This document shows, one piece after another, positions 53,245-62,109 of a stretch of DNA of 64,000 nt. The notes under the pieces are model-generated. The model had not been told where the DNA came from. It ran no database searches and was given only the letters and a program-made list of their open reading frames with translations. Where the stretch lies: contig NZ_AKJK01000137.1 in the NCBI RefSeq assembly GCF_000282375.1, positions 1 to 64,000 on the forward strand, read 5' to 3'. Position 1 is the stretch's first letter; every line of letters begins with the position of its first letter. Origin of the DNA: Pseudomonas sp. GM50 (GTDB taxonomy: Bacteria > Pseudomonadota > Gammaproteobacteria > Pseudomonadales > Pseudomonadaceae). The translations under genes and the position numbers were made by a program.

Positions 53245-53326
53245 GGGAGGCGCTCTCGAACACTTTAATGGGGAGCAGAATCTTACAGCTCAACCTACCG
53301 TTAAGCTATGAAAGCGAACACTGACC

Positions 53327-53354
53327 TTCACCTGTAGAAAAGTTCTGATAGAAT
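53327..53354 (+). promoter_or_regulatory. Probable suhB promoter
   Basis: TTCACC (53327-53332), a 16-base spacer and TAGAAT (53349-53354), about 37 bases before the suhB ATG. The -10 is good, the -35 weak. Confidence 0.45.
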
Positions 53355-53390
53355 GCCCGGCTTTCTTTAACAACCTTAGGTGACACATCC

Positions 53391-54209
53391 ATGCAGCCCA
53401 TGCTGAATATCGCGCTGCGCGCCGCCCGCAGCGCCAGTGAATTGATTTTCCGCTCCATCGAGCGCCTGGATACCATCAAGGTCGACGAAAAAGACGCCAA
53501 GGATTATGTATCCGAGGTGGATCGCGCCGCCGAACAGAAAATCATCGATGCGCTGCGCAAGGCCTACCCGAATCACTCGATCATGGGTGAAGAAACCGGC
53601 ATGCACGCCGGCACCGGGATCGAAGGCGAAGAGTACCTGTGGATCATCGATCCGCTGGACGGCACCACCAACTTCCTGCGCGGCATTCCTCACTTCGCTG
53701 TCAGCATTGCCTGCAAATACCGCGGTCGCCTGGAGCACGCTGTTGTTCTGGACCCGGTTCGCCAGGAAGAATTCACCGCCAGCCGTGGTCGCGGCGCTCA
53801 ACTGAACGGTCGCCGTCTGCGCGTCAGCGGTCGCACCAGCCTGGACGGCGCCCTGCTGGGTACCGGCTTCCCGTTCCGCGATGACCAGATGGACAACCTC
53901 GACAACTACCTGGGCATGTTCCGCGCCCTGGTTGGCCAGACCGCCGGCATCCGCCGCGCTGGCTCGGCGAGCCTGGACCTGGCCTACGTGGCTGCCGGCC
54001 GTTTCGATGCGTTCTGGGAGTCGGGCCTGTCCGAGTGGGACATGGCTGCAGGCGCCCTGCTGATCCAGGAAGCCGGCGGCTTGGTGAGCGACTTCACCGG
54101 CGGTCACGACTTCCTTGAGAAAGGCCACATCGTCGCTGGCAACACCAAATGCTTCAAGGCAGTACTGACGGCGATCCAGCCGCACCTGCCAGCTTCGCTG
54201 AAGCGCTAA
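53391..54209 (+). CDS. suhB: Inositol-1-monophosphatase family protein SuhB
   Basis: Mg2+/Li+-sensitive phosphatase family protein of 272 residues. Metal-binding motifs are GEETGM, DPLDGTTNFLRG and the C-terminal WDMAAGALLIQEAGG. In E. coli SuhB also joins the rRNA antitermination complex; in P. aeruginosa it influences virulence genes. It is a single gene with its own promoter and terminator. Confidence 0.95.
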   Translation: MQPMLNIALRAARSASELIFRSIERLDTIKVDEKDAKDYVSEVDRAAEQKIIDALRKAYPNHSIMGEETGMHAGTGIEGEEYLWIIDPLDGTTNFLRGIPHFAVSIACKYRGRLEHAVVLDPVRQEEFTASRGRGAQLNGRRLRVSGRTSLDGALLGTGFPFRDDQMDNLDNYLGMFRALVGQTAGIRRAGSASLDLAYVAAGRFDAFWESGLSEWDMAAGALLIQEAGGLVSDFTGGHDFLEKGHIVAGNTKCFKAVLTAIQPHLPASLKR

Positions 54210-54243
54210 GCGCCCACGCTCAAAAAGCCGCAGCACTTCAAGC

Positions 54244-54276
54244 AAACGCCCTGACTTGTTCGGGGCGTTTTCTTTT
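54244..54276 (+). terminator. Rho-independent terminator of suhB
   Basis: 8-bp stem AAACGCCC/GGGCGTTT with an 11-base loop and a T-rich tail (TCTTTT), 35 bases after the stop codon. Confidence 0.88.
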
Positions 54277-54312
54277 GTGCGGAAAAAGTCTTCCCCCCTA
54301 ACGCCACGATCC

Positions 54313-54405
54313 GTGCGGGAGCGGGCTTGCTCGCGAAGACGGCGCACCAGGCAACATCAATGTCGACTGACACACCCTCTTCGCGGGCAAGCCTCGCTCC
54401 TACAG
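54313..54405. repeat. Hybrid REP pair with arms from two families
   Basis: The left arm (54313-54338) is of the GCGGGAGCGGGCTTGCTCGCG family, and the right arm (54379-54405) is of the TAGGAGCGAGGCTTGCCCGCG family in inverted orientation. The arms still pair over most of their length. Confidence 0.85.
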
Positions 54406-54421
54406 GCTCCACCCCATAACG

Positions 54422-54460
54422 AAAAATGCCCCGTATCTTTCGATACGAGGCATTTTCTTG
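54422..54460 (-). terminator. Terminator of the rpsP-rimM-trmD-rplS operon
   Basis: Stem AAAATGCCCCGTATC / GATACGAGGCATTTT with one mismatch and loop TTTC. A/T-rich flanks on both sides make it potentially bidirectional. A second, imperfect inverted repeat (AGAGCCAGCCTG/CAGGCCGACTCT, 54461-54486) lies between it and rplS. Confidence 0.85.
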
Positions 54461-54506
54461 AAGAGCCAGCCTGTACAGGCCGACTCTTGCGCATCGGAAG
54501 CTGGAC

Positions 54507-54857
54507 TTAAGCCAGTTTTTCCTTGATGCGAGCTGCTTTACCGGACAGGTCACGCAGGTAGTACAGCTTGGCTTTACGTACGTCACCGCGACGTTTAACG
54601 GCCATGCTGTCGATTTGCGGGCTGTAGGTCTGGAAAGTACGCTCTACGCCAACACCGTTGGAGATTTTACGAACGGTGAAAGCACTGTTTACGCCGCGGT
54701 TACGCTTGGCGATAACTACGCCTTCGAACGCTTGCAGACGCGAACGATCGCCTTCCTTCACTTTCACCTGAACGACAATGGTGTCGCCCGGGGCAAAGGT
54801 AGGGATCTCTTTGGTCATCTGCTCTGCTTCGAGTGCAAGGATGATTTTGTTAGTCAT
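54507..54857 (-). CDS. rplS: 50S ribosomal protein L19
   Basis: Ribosomal protein L19 of 116 residues, at the 30S-50S interface. Typical sections are [20 protein letters not shown] and the basic [20 protein letters not shown]. It is the last gene of the rpsP operon, with an AGGAGC ribosome-binding site. Confidence 0.98.
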
Positions 54858-54902
54858 GCTGTGCTCCTAAGGTAAATCGTCGGATCTACCATCGATACGT
54901 TG

Positions 54903-55655
54903 TTAACTATCGTCCCGCTCGCGGATGTATTCCTCGAGCAGCTTCTTCTCTTCTCCAGAAAGCGAGCGGCTTTCCAGAAGATCGGCGCGTCGTTCAAAGG
55001 TCCTACCAAGGGACTGCTGTAAACGCCAACGCCGGATGTGCGCGTGATTGCCACTTAGCAATACGTCGGGAACACGCTGATCCGCATACACCTCCGGTCG
55101 GGTGTAGTGCGGGCAATCCAGCAAACCATCCGTAAAGGAATCTTCCTCGGCGGAGTCCGCATGCCCTAAAGCTCCAGGCAGCAGTCGTGTAACCGCATCG
55201 ATCAGGACCATCGCCGGCAGCTCGCCGCCAGACAGTACATAGTCGCCAATCGACCACTCTTCATCGACATGAGTATCTATAAAACGCTCGTCAATGCCTT
55301 CATAGCGGCCGGCAATCAGGATCAATGCATCCAGATTCGCCAACTCGCGTACCGCCGACTGAGTCAGTTGACGGCCTTGGGGGGACAGGTAAATTACCTT
55401 CGCCGCCTCCCCGGCTGCTGCCTTGGCCTGAACCAGAGCATCTTCCAGGGGCTTGATCTTCATCACCATGCCCGGACCACCGCCAAATGGGCGATCATCC
55501 ACAGTGTGATGTCGATCCGTCGTGTAGTCTCGCGGATTCCAACAGGTGAGCTGCAACAGCCCCTGTTTCACCGCCCGACTGGTGATGCCGTACTCGCTGA
55601 TGGCGGAGAACATCTCGGGAAACAAACTGATCATTTCTACGCGCAGGTTAGCCAC
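54903..55655 (-). CDS. trmD: tRNA (guanine-37-N1)-methyltransferase
   Basis: SPOUT-fold methyltransferase that prevents +1 frameshifting. Knot motifs include LILIAGRYEGIDERF and SIGDYVLSGGELPAMV; the N-terminal EMISLFPEMFSAISEYGITS is typical. GTG 55655, two bases after the rimM stop, gives 250 residues; ATG 55676 would overlap rimM and add an atypical extension. Confidence 0.95.
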   Translation of the reverse strand: MANLRVEMISLFPEMFSAISEYGITSRAVKQGLLQLTCWNPRDYTTDRHHTVDDRPFGGGPGMVMKIKPLEDALVQAKAAAGEAAKVIYLSPQGRQLTQSAVRELANLDALILIAGRYEGIDERFIDTHVDEEWSIGDYVLSGGELPAMVLIDAVTRLLPGALGHADSAEEDSFTDGLLDCPHYTRPEVYADQRVPDVLLSGNHAHIRRWRLQQSLGRTFERRADLLESRSLSGEEKKLLEEYIRERDDS

Positions 55656-55657
55656 GT

Positions 55658-56194
55658 TTAGAAGTCCGCATCCCATTCCACCTTCATCTCGCCTGCGGCA
55701 AGGTCGACAGCCAACACGCATTGTTCCGTATAGGGCAACAGGCGTTCGCGATCATCCAGGCTGCCAGCGCAAGGCTTGACCACCATTACATCATTGGCGC
55801 CGGTTTCCAGAAGATGATCGATTTTCCCGAGCAATTGCCCGAGTTGATCAATAACCTTCAGACCTTCCAGCTGGTACCAGTAGTACTCGCCGTCGGTCAA
55901 TTCAGGGAACAGGTTGCGCGGCACGCAGATCTCATAACCAGCCAGAAGACGTGCTTCTTCACGATCATCAAGACCCTTGAGCTTTGCGACCAGGAACTTG
56001 TCATTCCCACGTCCGCTGACCAGCTCGACCTGTTTCACATTGCCTTCGCGCTTGAGCGTCCAGGTTTTGTACTGCAACAGGTTTTCAGTCGGATCAGTAA
56101 AGGAATACACCTTCACTTCGCCGCGAACGCCATGAACAGAATAAATTTTGCCAATAACGATCAAATCATCGGCAACAGCTGGCGTCGCGTTCAT
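55658..56194 (-). CDS. rimM: Ribosome maturation factor RimM
   Basis: 16S rRNA processing and 30S assembly factor of 178 residues that binds S19. The N-terminal RimM domain has VIGKIYSVHGVRGEVKVYSF; the C-terminal PRC-barrel domain has DGEYYWYQLEGLKVID and LLPYTEQCVLAVDL. It lies five bases after rpsP. Confidence 0.97.
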   Translation of the reverse strand: MNATPAVADDLIVIGKIYSVHGVRGEVKVYSFTDPTENLLQYKTWTLKREGNVKQVELVSGRGNDKFLVAKLKGLDDREEARLLAGYEICVPRNLFPELTDGEYYWYQLEGLKVIDQLGQLLGKIDHLLETGANDVMVVKPCAGSLDDRERLLPYTEQCVLAVDLAAGEMKVEWDADF

Positions 56195-56199
56195 ATTGC

Positions 56200-56451
56200 T
56201 CAGGCCGCAGCCTTGGCAGATTCCTTCAACAACTGAGCAACACGCTCAGAAGGTTGTGCACCAACGCTCAGCCAGTAGGCTACGCGCTCTTGGTTCACGG
56301 ACAGACGAACTTCTTGACCACGAGCAACAGGGTTGAAGAAACCAACCTGTTCCTTGTGCGAACCGTCACGCGGGTTGCGGCTGTCGGTTACGGTCAAGTG
56401 GTAAAACGGGCGCTTTTTGGAGCCGCCAAGGGCAAGACGGATTGTTAGCAT
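56200..56451 (-). CDS. rpsP: 30S ribosomal protein S16
   Basis: Ribosomal protein S16 of 83 residues, starting MLTIRLALGGSKKRPFYHLT, with NPVARGQEVRLSVNQERV. It is the first gene of the rpsP-rimM-trmD-rplS operon. A sigma70 promoter lies about 75-100 bases upstream. Confidence 0.98.
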   Translation of the reverse strand: MLTIRLALGGSKKRPFYHLTVTDSRNPRDGSHKEQVGFFNPVARGQEVRLSVNQERVAYWLSVGAQPSERVAQLLKESAKAAA

Positions 56452-56523
56452 GTGAACATCGTTCCTGTAGTCGGTGCTGCAAATCTAAAGGCACAGCGGG
56501 CATAGGTGCCCGAAAGGCCGCAT

Positions 56524-56551
56524 ATTCTAAGGAATATCCGGACTTTTGCAA
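56524..56551 (-). promoter_or_regulatory. Probable promoter of the rpsP operon
   Basis: On the minus strand TTGCAA (-35, plus-strand 56546-56551), a 16-base spacer and TAGAAT (-10, 56524-56529). It is correctly placed before rpsP and after the ffh 3' region. Confidence 0.6.
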
Positions 56552-56626
56552 ATGTCTTTTTCCGGCGGCCTATCGGTCGCCATCCAGATTTGCTATAGAG
56601 CCGTCGTTGAAAACGGCCAGTCAGCT

Positions 56627-56691
56627 CCCGCCAAGTGCGGGTTTGCTGGAGATCCCACTTCCATGTGGGAGATGCAAGGGCAAGCCCTTGC
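56627..56691. terminator. Three consecutive hairpins between ffh and rpsP
   Basis: Perfect stems CCCGC/GCGGG (56627-56641), TCCCAC/GTGGGA (56653-56670) and GCAAGGGC/GCCCTTGC (56674-56691) follow one another. They lie just after the ffh stop on the minus strand. No U tract is seen after the first, so they may act jointly as terminator or 3'-end protector of ffh. Confidence 0.6.
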
Positions 56692-56700
56692 GTGAATACT

Positions 56701-58077
56701 TTACATTTTCGGCATGCCGCCGCCGGGCAACATACCGCCCATGCCGCGCATCATTTTGGCCATTCCGCCTTTCGCGGAGAATTTCTTCATCATCTTCTGC
56801 ATCTGCTTGTGCTGCTTGATCAAGCGACCGATGTCCTGCACCTGAGTGCCGGAACCCATGGCGATCCGGCGCTTGCGCGAACCGCTGATCAGCTCAGGGT
56901 CGCGGCGCTCGGCCGGGGTCATGGAGTTGATGATGGCTTCCATCTGCTTGAACTGTTTCTCTGCCGCGCCCTGGGCATTGCCCATTTGCGCCAGATTCAC
57001 ACCACCGATGTTCGGCAGTTTGTCCATGAGGCCGCCGAGGCCGCCCATGTTTTTCATCTGTTGCAGCTGATCGCGGAAGTCTTCGAGATCGAAGCCCTTA
57101 CCCTTCTTCAGCTTCTTGGCCAGTTTATCGGCCTTGTCTTTGTCGAGGGTCTGTTCGGCCTGCTCGATCAGGCTGAGCACGTCGCCCATGCCAAGGATGC
57201 GCGACGCAATACGCTCAGGATGGAATGGTTCGAGCGCTTCGCTCTTCTCGCCCATACCGATGAACTTGATCGGCTTGCCAGTGATGGCACGTACCGACAG
57301 CGCGGCACCGCCACGGGCATCGCCGTCGACCTTGGTCAGGATCACACCGGTCAGCGGTAGCGCATCGCCGAAGGCCTTGGCCGTGTTGGCGGCGTCCTGG
57401 CCGGTCATGGCATCGACCACGAACAGGGTTTCAACCGGGTTGATCGCGGCGTGCAGCGCCTTGATCTCGCCCATCATCTCTTCGTCGATGTGCAGACGAC
57501 CGGCGGTATCGACGATGACCACGTCGATGAATTTCAGTTTTGCTTCTTTAATAGCTGCTTGCGCGATGTCGACCGGCTTCTGGCTCAGGTCGGACGGGAA
57601 GAAGGTAACGCCAACTTCACCCGCGAGCATTTCAAGCTGCTTGATCGCCGCCGGACGGTAAACGTCCGCGGACACGACCATGACCGACTTTTTCTTGCGC
57701 TCTTTAAGGAAGCGCGCGAGTTTGCCGGCGGTGGTGGTTTTACCCGCACCCTGCAAACCGGCCATCAACACGACCGCAGGAGGAACGGCGCTCAGGTTCA
57801 AGTCTTCGTTGGCCGCGCCCATCAGGCTTTCGAGTTCGGCCTGGACGATTTTCACGAAGGCCTGGCCCGGCGTCAGGCTGCGCGACACCTCGGTGCCGAC
57901 AGCGCGCTCCTTGACCGAGTTGACGAAGTCTTTGACCACCGGCAAGGCGACGTCGGCTTCGAGCAACGCCATGCGCACTTCGCGCAGGGTGTCTTTGATG
58001 TTGTCTTCGGTCAGCTTGGCCTTGCCGGTGACATGGCGCAGCGTCTGCGAGAGACGGTCGGTTAAGTTTTCAAACAT
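56701..58077 (-). CDS. ffh: Signal recognition particle protein Ffh
   Basis: SRP54 GTPase that targets nascent membrane proteins. The NG domain has the P-loop GLQGAGKTTTAGK, DTAGRLHIDEEMM and TKVDGDARGG; the C-terminal M domain is Met-rich and ends in a Gly/Met-rich tail (GGMLPGGGMPKM). It has 458 residues. It is divergent from ypjD. Confidence 0.98.
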   Translation of the reverse strand: MFENLTDRLSQTLRHVTGKAKLTEDNIKDTLREVRMALLEADVALPVVKDFVNSVKERAVGTEVSRSLTPGQAFVKIVQAELESLMGAANEDLNLSAVPPAVVLMAGLQGAGKTTTAGKLARFLKERKKKSVMVVSADVYRPAAIKQLEMLAGEVGVTFFPSDLSQKPVDIAQAAIKEAKLKFIDVVIVDTAGRLHIDEEMMGEIKALHAAINPVETLFVVDAMTGQDAANTAKAFGDALPLTGVILTKVDGDARGGAALSVRAITGKPIKFIGMGEKSEALEPFHPERIASRILGMGDVLSLIEQAEQTLDKDKADKLAKKLKKGKGFDLEDFRDQLQQMKNMGGLGGLMDKLPNIGGVNLAQMGNAQGAAEKQFKQMEAIINSMTPAERRDPELISGSRKRRIAMGSGTQVQDIGRLIKQHKQMQKMMKKFSAKGGMAKMMRGMGGMLPGGGMPKM

Positions 58078-58287
58078 TGCGCGATCCTTTCAGGCCCTGT
58101 GTAGACCGGGATAATGGCGGCCCAGACCGGAATAAACATGTGCTCGGCGAGCCTGCGGCGTGGGCAGGTCGCGGATTATAGCGAAGACTGCGTCTGGCGG
58201 ACACCTCGCCGTCAGGTTGCATGGTCTTTCGTGTGATGTGGGTTCTATGCCAAACTCAGCGCCTTTCGGGCTTGCCTAACAGGATTT

Positions 58288-59100
58288 ATGCTCCCCTTGT
58301 CACCCAGTTTGCTTACCACCCTCGCCGCCGCCTGCTTATATGCCGCTGCGACCCTCTATCAGGGCACTCGTCTGGCCACCGGCGCCAAGGCGAACAAGCG
58401 CCTGCTGGTCACGCTCGGTGTGCTGGCCGTGCTGGCCCACAGCGTCAGCCTGATCACCTATCTGCTGACACCGATCGGCCTGGCCCTGGACTTTTTCAGC
58501 GCCGCCAGCCTGATCGCCGCGGCGGTCATCGCCCTGACCCTGCTGGCCTGCTCGCGGATCCCGGTGGAAAACCTGCTGCTATTGCTGTTCCCGCTGGGCG
58601 CCGCCACCGTGCTGCTGGCACAGTTCGCCCCTGCCGGTACGGTGCAGGTCATTGACGAAGAGCCAGGCATTCTCGCCCACATCCTCTTGTCGATCCTCGC
58701 TTATGGCATGTTCACCATCGCGGTGTTCCAGGCTTTGCTACTGCTGGTTCAGGACCATCAGCTCAAACACAAGCATCCATCCGGGCTGATCAAGAACTTC
58801 CCGCCGCTGCAAACCATGGAAAGCCTGCTGTTTGGTTTCCTCTGGGCCGGCTGGAGCCTGCTGTCGCTGTCGCTGATCTCCGGCTGGCTGTTCGTCGAGA
58901 ACCTGTTCGCCCAGCACCTGGTGCATAAAACCCTGCTGGCGTGCCTGGCCTGGATCGTGTTCAGCGTGCTGCTATGGGGGCGCAACCGCCTCGGCTGGCG
59001 CGGACACAAAGCCATCCGCTGGACCCTTGCCGGTTTTTGCCTGCTGATGCTGGCGTATTTCGGCAGCAAGCTGGTCCGCGAATACATTCTGCATATCTGA
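58288..59100 (+). CDS. ypjD: Cytochrome c assembly family membrane protein (YpjD)
   Basis: Integral membrane protein of 270 residues with eight or nine spans, of the CcsA/CcmC-like family. It includes a Trp-containing segment FGFLWAGWSLLSLSLISGW, which resembles a weak WWD-like motif, and conserved His residues in the loops. The exact role is unknown. The order divergent ffh, then ypjD and a CNNM/CBS protein is standard in pseudomonads. The next gene starts 12 bases later. Confidence 0.88.
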   Translation: MLPLSPSLLTTLAAACLYAAATLYQGTRLATGAKANKRLLVTLGVLAVLAHSVSLITYLLTPIGLALDFFSAASLIAAAVIALTLLACSRIPVENLLLLLFPLGAATVLLAQFAPAGTVQVIDEEPGILAHILLSILAYGMFTIAVFQALLLLVQDHQLKHKHPSGLIKNFPPLQTMESLLFGFLWAGWSLLSLSLISGWLFVENLFAQHLVHKTLLACLAWIVFSVLLWGRNRLGWRGHKAIRWTLAGFCLLMLAYFGSKLVREYILHI

Positions 59101-59112
59101 CGGGCGGCATTA

Positions 59113-60354
59113 ATGGACGACTTGCCCATAGGGCCGATGCTCGCGGTGCTGGCCCTGCTGATTTTATGGTCGGGGCTGTTTACCGCCATCGAAGTTGCAC
59201 AACAGCAGTTGCTGGCTCAGCGCACGGCTTCGCGCTCGAGTGACAAACCCGTGGCGAAACTGAGTTTCCCGCTCAACAGCCTGATCCTCTGCAACACCCT
59301 GTGTCGCGCGCTGGTGGTGGTCATCAGCACCTTGCTGGCGATTTTCACCTGGGCGCAAAACGGTCCATGGATTGCCTGCCTCGGTGCCAGCGCAGTGCTG
59401 CTGGTGTTCGCCGACTACCTGCCGCGCACCCTTGCCGTGCGCTATCCGGATGCCGTCCTGGCCCTGGGCAACACTCTGCTCGGCATACCCTTGAAGATCG
59501 TCTACCCGGCTGCCTGGCTACTCAATGCCATCAGCCAACTGCTGATGCGACCATTCGCCCGCAAAATCAATGTGGTGCAGCAAAGCGAAGACGAAGTACC
59601 GGCAGATCGGCACGACGATCACGAACACGCGGCCAGTCGCCCGCATTCGCTGTCAGGTATCCACGCGCTGGATAACATCACGGTCAACGATATTCTGGTA
59701 CCGCGCAGTGACGTCGACGGAATCAATCTGGACGACTCCCTCGAAGAAATCATCGAACAACTGCGCCATAACAGACGCACCCGCCTGCCGGTATTCCACA
59801 GCGACATCAATCAGGTCGAAGCGGTGCTCAACACCCGACAGGTCCGTCATTTGCTGGCGGATTCAAGCCTGACGCGCGAAGCGCTGCTGGCAGCCAGTCA
59901 CGAACCGTACTTCGTACCGGAAAGCACCCCGCTGCAGCTGCAATTGCTGAACTTCCACAAGCAGCAGCGGCGTTTGGGCATGGTGGTCGACGAGTACGGC
60001 GAAGTGCTGGGCATCGTGACCCTGGAAGACATTCTCGAAGAAATCGTCGGTGAGTTCGAAAGCCAGCACAGCCTGGACAACCCGCACATCCATCCGCAGG
60101 CCGATGGGCGCTTGGTCATCGAGGGTGCGGCGTCGATTCGTGAATTGAACAAAAGCCTTGGCTGGCACTTGCCCAGTGATGGTCCGAAAACCCTCAACGG
60201 ATTGGTGACCGAGGCGCTGGAAACGATTCCCGACAGTGCGGTTTGCCTGAAGATCGGGCGTTATCGGCTGGAGATTCTGGAGACGGAAGACAATCGCGTC
60301 ACGCGGGTGTTGATCTGGCATACCAGCTCAGTGCCTGCCCTTTCCAAAATCTGA
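59113..60354 (+). CDS. CNNM/CorC-HlyC family membrane protein with CBS domains
   Basis: Protein of 413 residues with an N-terminal DUF21/CNNM transmembrane domain (about 1-150; FADYLPRTLAVRYPDAV), a CBS pair (about 185-320; NDILVPRSDVDGINLDDSLE, GMVVDEYGEVLGIVTLEDIL) and a C-terminal CorC_HlyC domain (about 335-410). The family is linked to Mg2+/Co2+ efflux. A His/Asp-rich stretch (DRHDDHEH, about 173-180) precedes the CBS pair. It is co-transcribed with ypjD. Confidence 0.9.
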   Translation: MDDLPIGPMLAVLALLILWSGLFTAIEVAQQQLLAQRTASRSSDKPVAKLSFPLNSLILCNTLCRALVVVISTLLAIFTWAQNGPWIACLGASAVLLVFADYLPRTLAVRYPDAVLALGNTLLGIPLKIVYPAAWLLNAISQLLMRPFARKINVVQQSEDEVPADRHDDHEHAASRPHSLSGIHALDNITVNDILVPRSDVDGINLDDSLEEIIEQLRHNRRTRLPVFHSDINQVEAVLNTRQVRHLLADSSLTREALLAASHEPYFVPESTPLQLQLLNFHKQQRRLGMVVDEYGEVLGIVTLEDILEEIVGEFESQHSLDNPHIHPQADGRLVIEGAASIRELNKSLGWHLPSDGPKTLNGLVTEALETIPDSAVCLKIGRYRLEILETEDNRVTRVLIWHTSSVPALSKI

Positions 60355-60384
60355 CAGCCCCCCCCCTGTAGCCAGGGGCTTGCC

Positions 60385-60518
60385 TGTGGCGAGGGGGCTT
60401 GCCCCCGCTGGACTGCGAAGCAGGCCCCATCACAGACACCACGATTATATTGAACGAACGCATTCAGCCATTTTTGCGGCCGCTCCGCGCCCGAACGGGG
60501 GCAAGCCCCCTCGCCACA
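60385..60518. repeat. REP pair, GTGGCGAGGGGGCTTGCCCC family
   Basis: Outer arms at 60385-60407 and 60496-60518 (GTGGCGAGGGGGCTTGCCCCCG and complement) have short inner GC-rich arms. The pair lies between the CNNM gene and the MHS transporter gene. Confidence 0.88.
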
Positions 60519-60693
60519 CTGGCATCGTCTACTTTGGCCCCTTGTTGTATCGATAGCCGCCTTCCTATAATCGAGCCGCTTACCCAGCCCCCCATACCCC
60601 GTGCTACCCGCACTCTGCGTTAAACCCACATCCCTGGGTATTCGACCATAATAATTCGCTCCACTGGGGCACATGACTGTCAGGGATTACCGC

Positions 60694-62010
60694 ATGACGA
60701 CCAGCACAACGTTCAGCGACACCACGCCTGTCCAACCAACCAACTCCGCCACCCGAGTAGCCACCGCGAGTTTCATCGGCACGGCCATCGAGTTCTACGA
60801 CTTCTACGTCTACGCCACTGCGGCAGCGCTGGTGATCGGGCCGGTGTTCTTTCCGCAGACCTCCGGTACCGCCCAGATGCTGTCGGCGTTCCTTACCTTC
60901 GGTATCGCCTTCCTTGCACGGCCACTGGGGTCGGCACTGTTCGGCCACTTCGGTGACCGCATCGGGCGTAAATCGACACTGGTCGCCTCCCTGCTATTGA
61001 TGGGCGTGTGTACCACGTTGATCGGCGTGCTGCCGGGTTACGACAGCATTGGCGCCTGGGCGCCGATCCTGCTTTGCGTGCTGCGCTTCGGCCAGGGCCT
61101 GGGGCTGGGTGGTGAATGGGGCGGTGCCGCATTGCTGGCCACGGAGAACGCGCCCAAGGGCAAGCGCGCCTGGTACGGCATGTTTCCGCAACTCGGCCCA
61201 TCGATCGGGTTTCTGGCGGCCAACGGCCTGTTCCTGACTCTGGCCATGAGCCTGAACGACGAGCAGTTCCGTTCGTGGGGCTGGCGGATTCCGTTCCTGC
61301 TCAGTGCCGCGCTGGTGATGGTGGGCCTGTATGTGCGCCTCAAGCTCCACGAAACCCCGGTGTTCGCCAACGCCATGGCTCGCCAGGAGCGGGTGAAGAT
61401 TCCGCTGGTCGAGCTGTTCAGCCAATACTGGGCGCCGATGCTACTGGGTGCCGGGTCAATGGTGGTGTGTTACGCGCTGTTCTACATCTCGACGGTGTTT
61501 TCGCTGAGCTATGGTGTGTCGACGCTCGGCTACACCCGCGAAACCTTCCTCGCTCTGCTGTGTTTCGCCGTGCTGTTCATGGCGGCCGCGACACCGCTGT
61601 CGGCTTGGGCGAGTGATCGTTTTGGGCGCAAACCGGTGCTGATCATCGGCGGCGTATTGGCGATTCTGTCCGGATTCCTGATGGAACCGCTGCTGACCCA
61701 AGGCTCGACCTGGGGTGTGGCGCTGTTCCTGTGCATCGAACTGTTTCTGATGGGCGTGACGTTTGCGCCGATGGGCGCGCTGCTGCCAGAACTGTTTCCG
61801 ACCCACGTGCGCTATACCGGCGCATCGGCGGCGTACAACCTGGGCGGCATTGTCGGAGCCTCGGCGGCACCGTTCTTTGCGCAGAAACTGGTGGCGATGG
61901 GCGGTTTGAGTTATGTCGGCGGGTATGTGTCGGGGGCGGCGGTGCTGAGCTTGATCGCGGTGCTGTGCCTGAAGGAGACGCGGCATAACGATTTGAATCG
62001 GGTTGCCTGA
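60694..62010 (+). CDS. MHS-family (MFS) metabolite:proton symporter
   Basis: Major facilitator of the metabolite:H+ symporter family, 438 residues with 12 predicted spans. Family motifs are ASFIGTAIEFYDFYVYATAA in span 1, the loop 2-3 motif GHFGDRIGRKSTL and GLGLGGEWGGAALLATENAP. The second-half loop has SDRFGRKPVL. The substrate (often a carboxylate or betaine) is unknown. ATG 60694 has AGGGA eight bases upstream; ATG 60673 is possible. Confidence 0.88.
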   Translation: MTTSTTFSDTTPVQPTNSATRVATASFIGTAIEFYDFYVYATAAALVIGPVFFPQTSGTAQMLSAFLTFGIAFLARPLGSALFGHFGDRIGRKSTLVASLLLMGVCTTLIGVLPGYDSIGAWAPILLCVLRFGQGLGLGGEWGGAALLATENAPKGKRAWYGMFPQLGPSIGFLAANGLFLTLAMSLNDEQFRSWGWRIPFLLSAALVMVGLYVRLKLHETPVFANAMARQERVKIPLVELFSQYWAPMLLGAGSMVVCYALFYISTVFSLSYGVSTLGYTRETFLALLCFAVLFMAAATPLSAWASDRFGRKPVLIIGGVLAILSGFLMEPLLTQGSTWGVALFLCIELFLMGVTFAPMGALLPELFPTHVRYTGASAAYNLGGIVGASAAPFFAQKLVAMGGLSYVGGYVSGAAVLSLIAVLCLKETRHNDLNRVA

Positions 62011-62019
62011 GGCAAAAGC

Positions 62020-62097
62020 TTCGCGGGCAAGCCTCGCTCCTACAGGTCCACGTCGAAGTTCGGCGCAGATTTGTAGGAGCGAGGCTTGCTCGCGAAT
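62020..62097. repeat. REP pair, TAGGAGCGAGGCTTGCCCGCG family
   Basis: Inverted arms at 62020-62046 and 62071-62097 lie between the convergent transporter gene and purT. The right arm has CTCGCG where the left has CCCGCG, a step toward the other family. Confidence 0.9.
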
Positions 62098-62109
62098 GCC
62101 GCGACTCGG

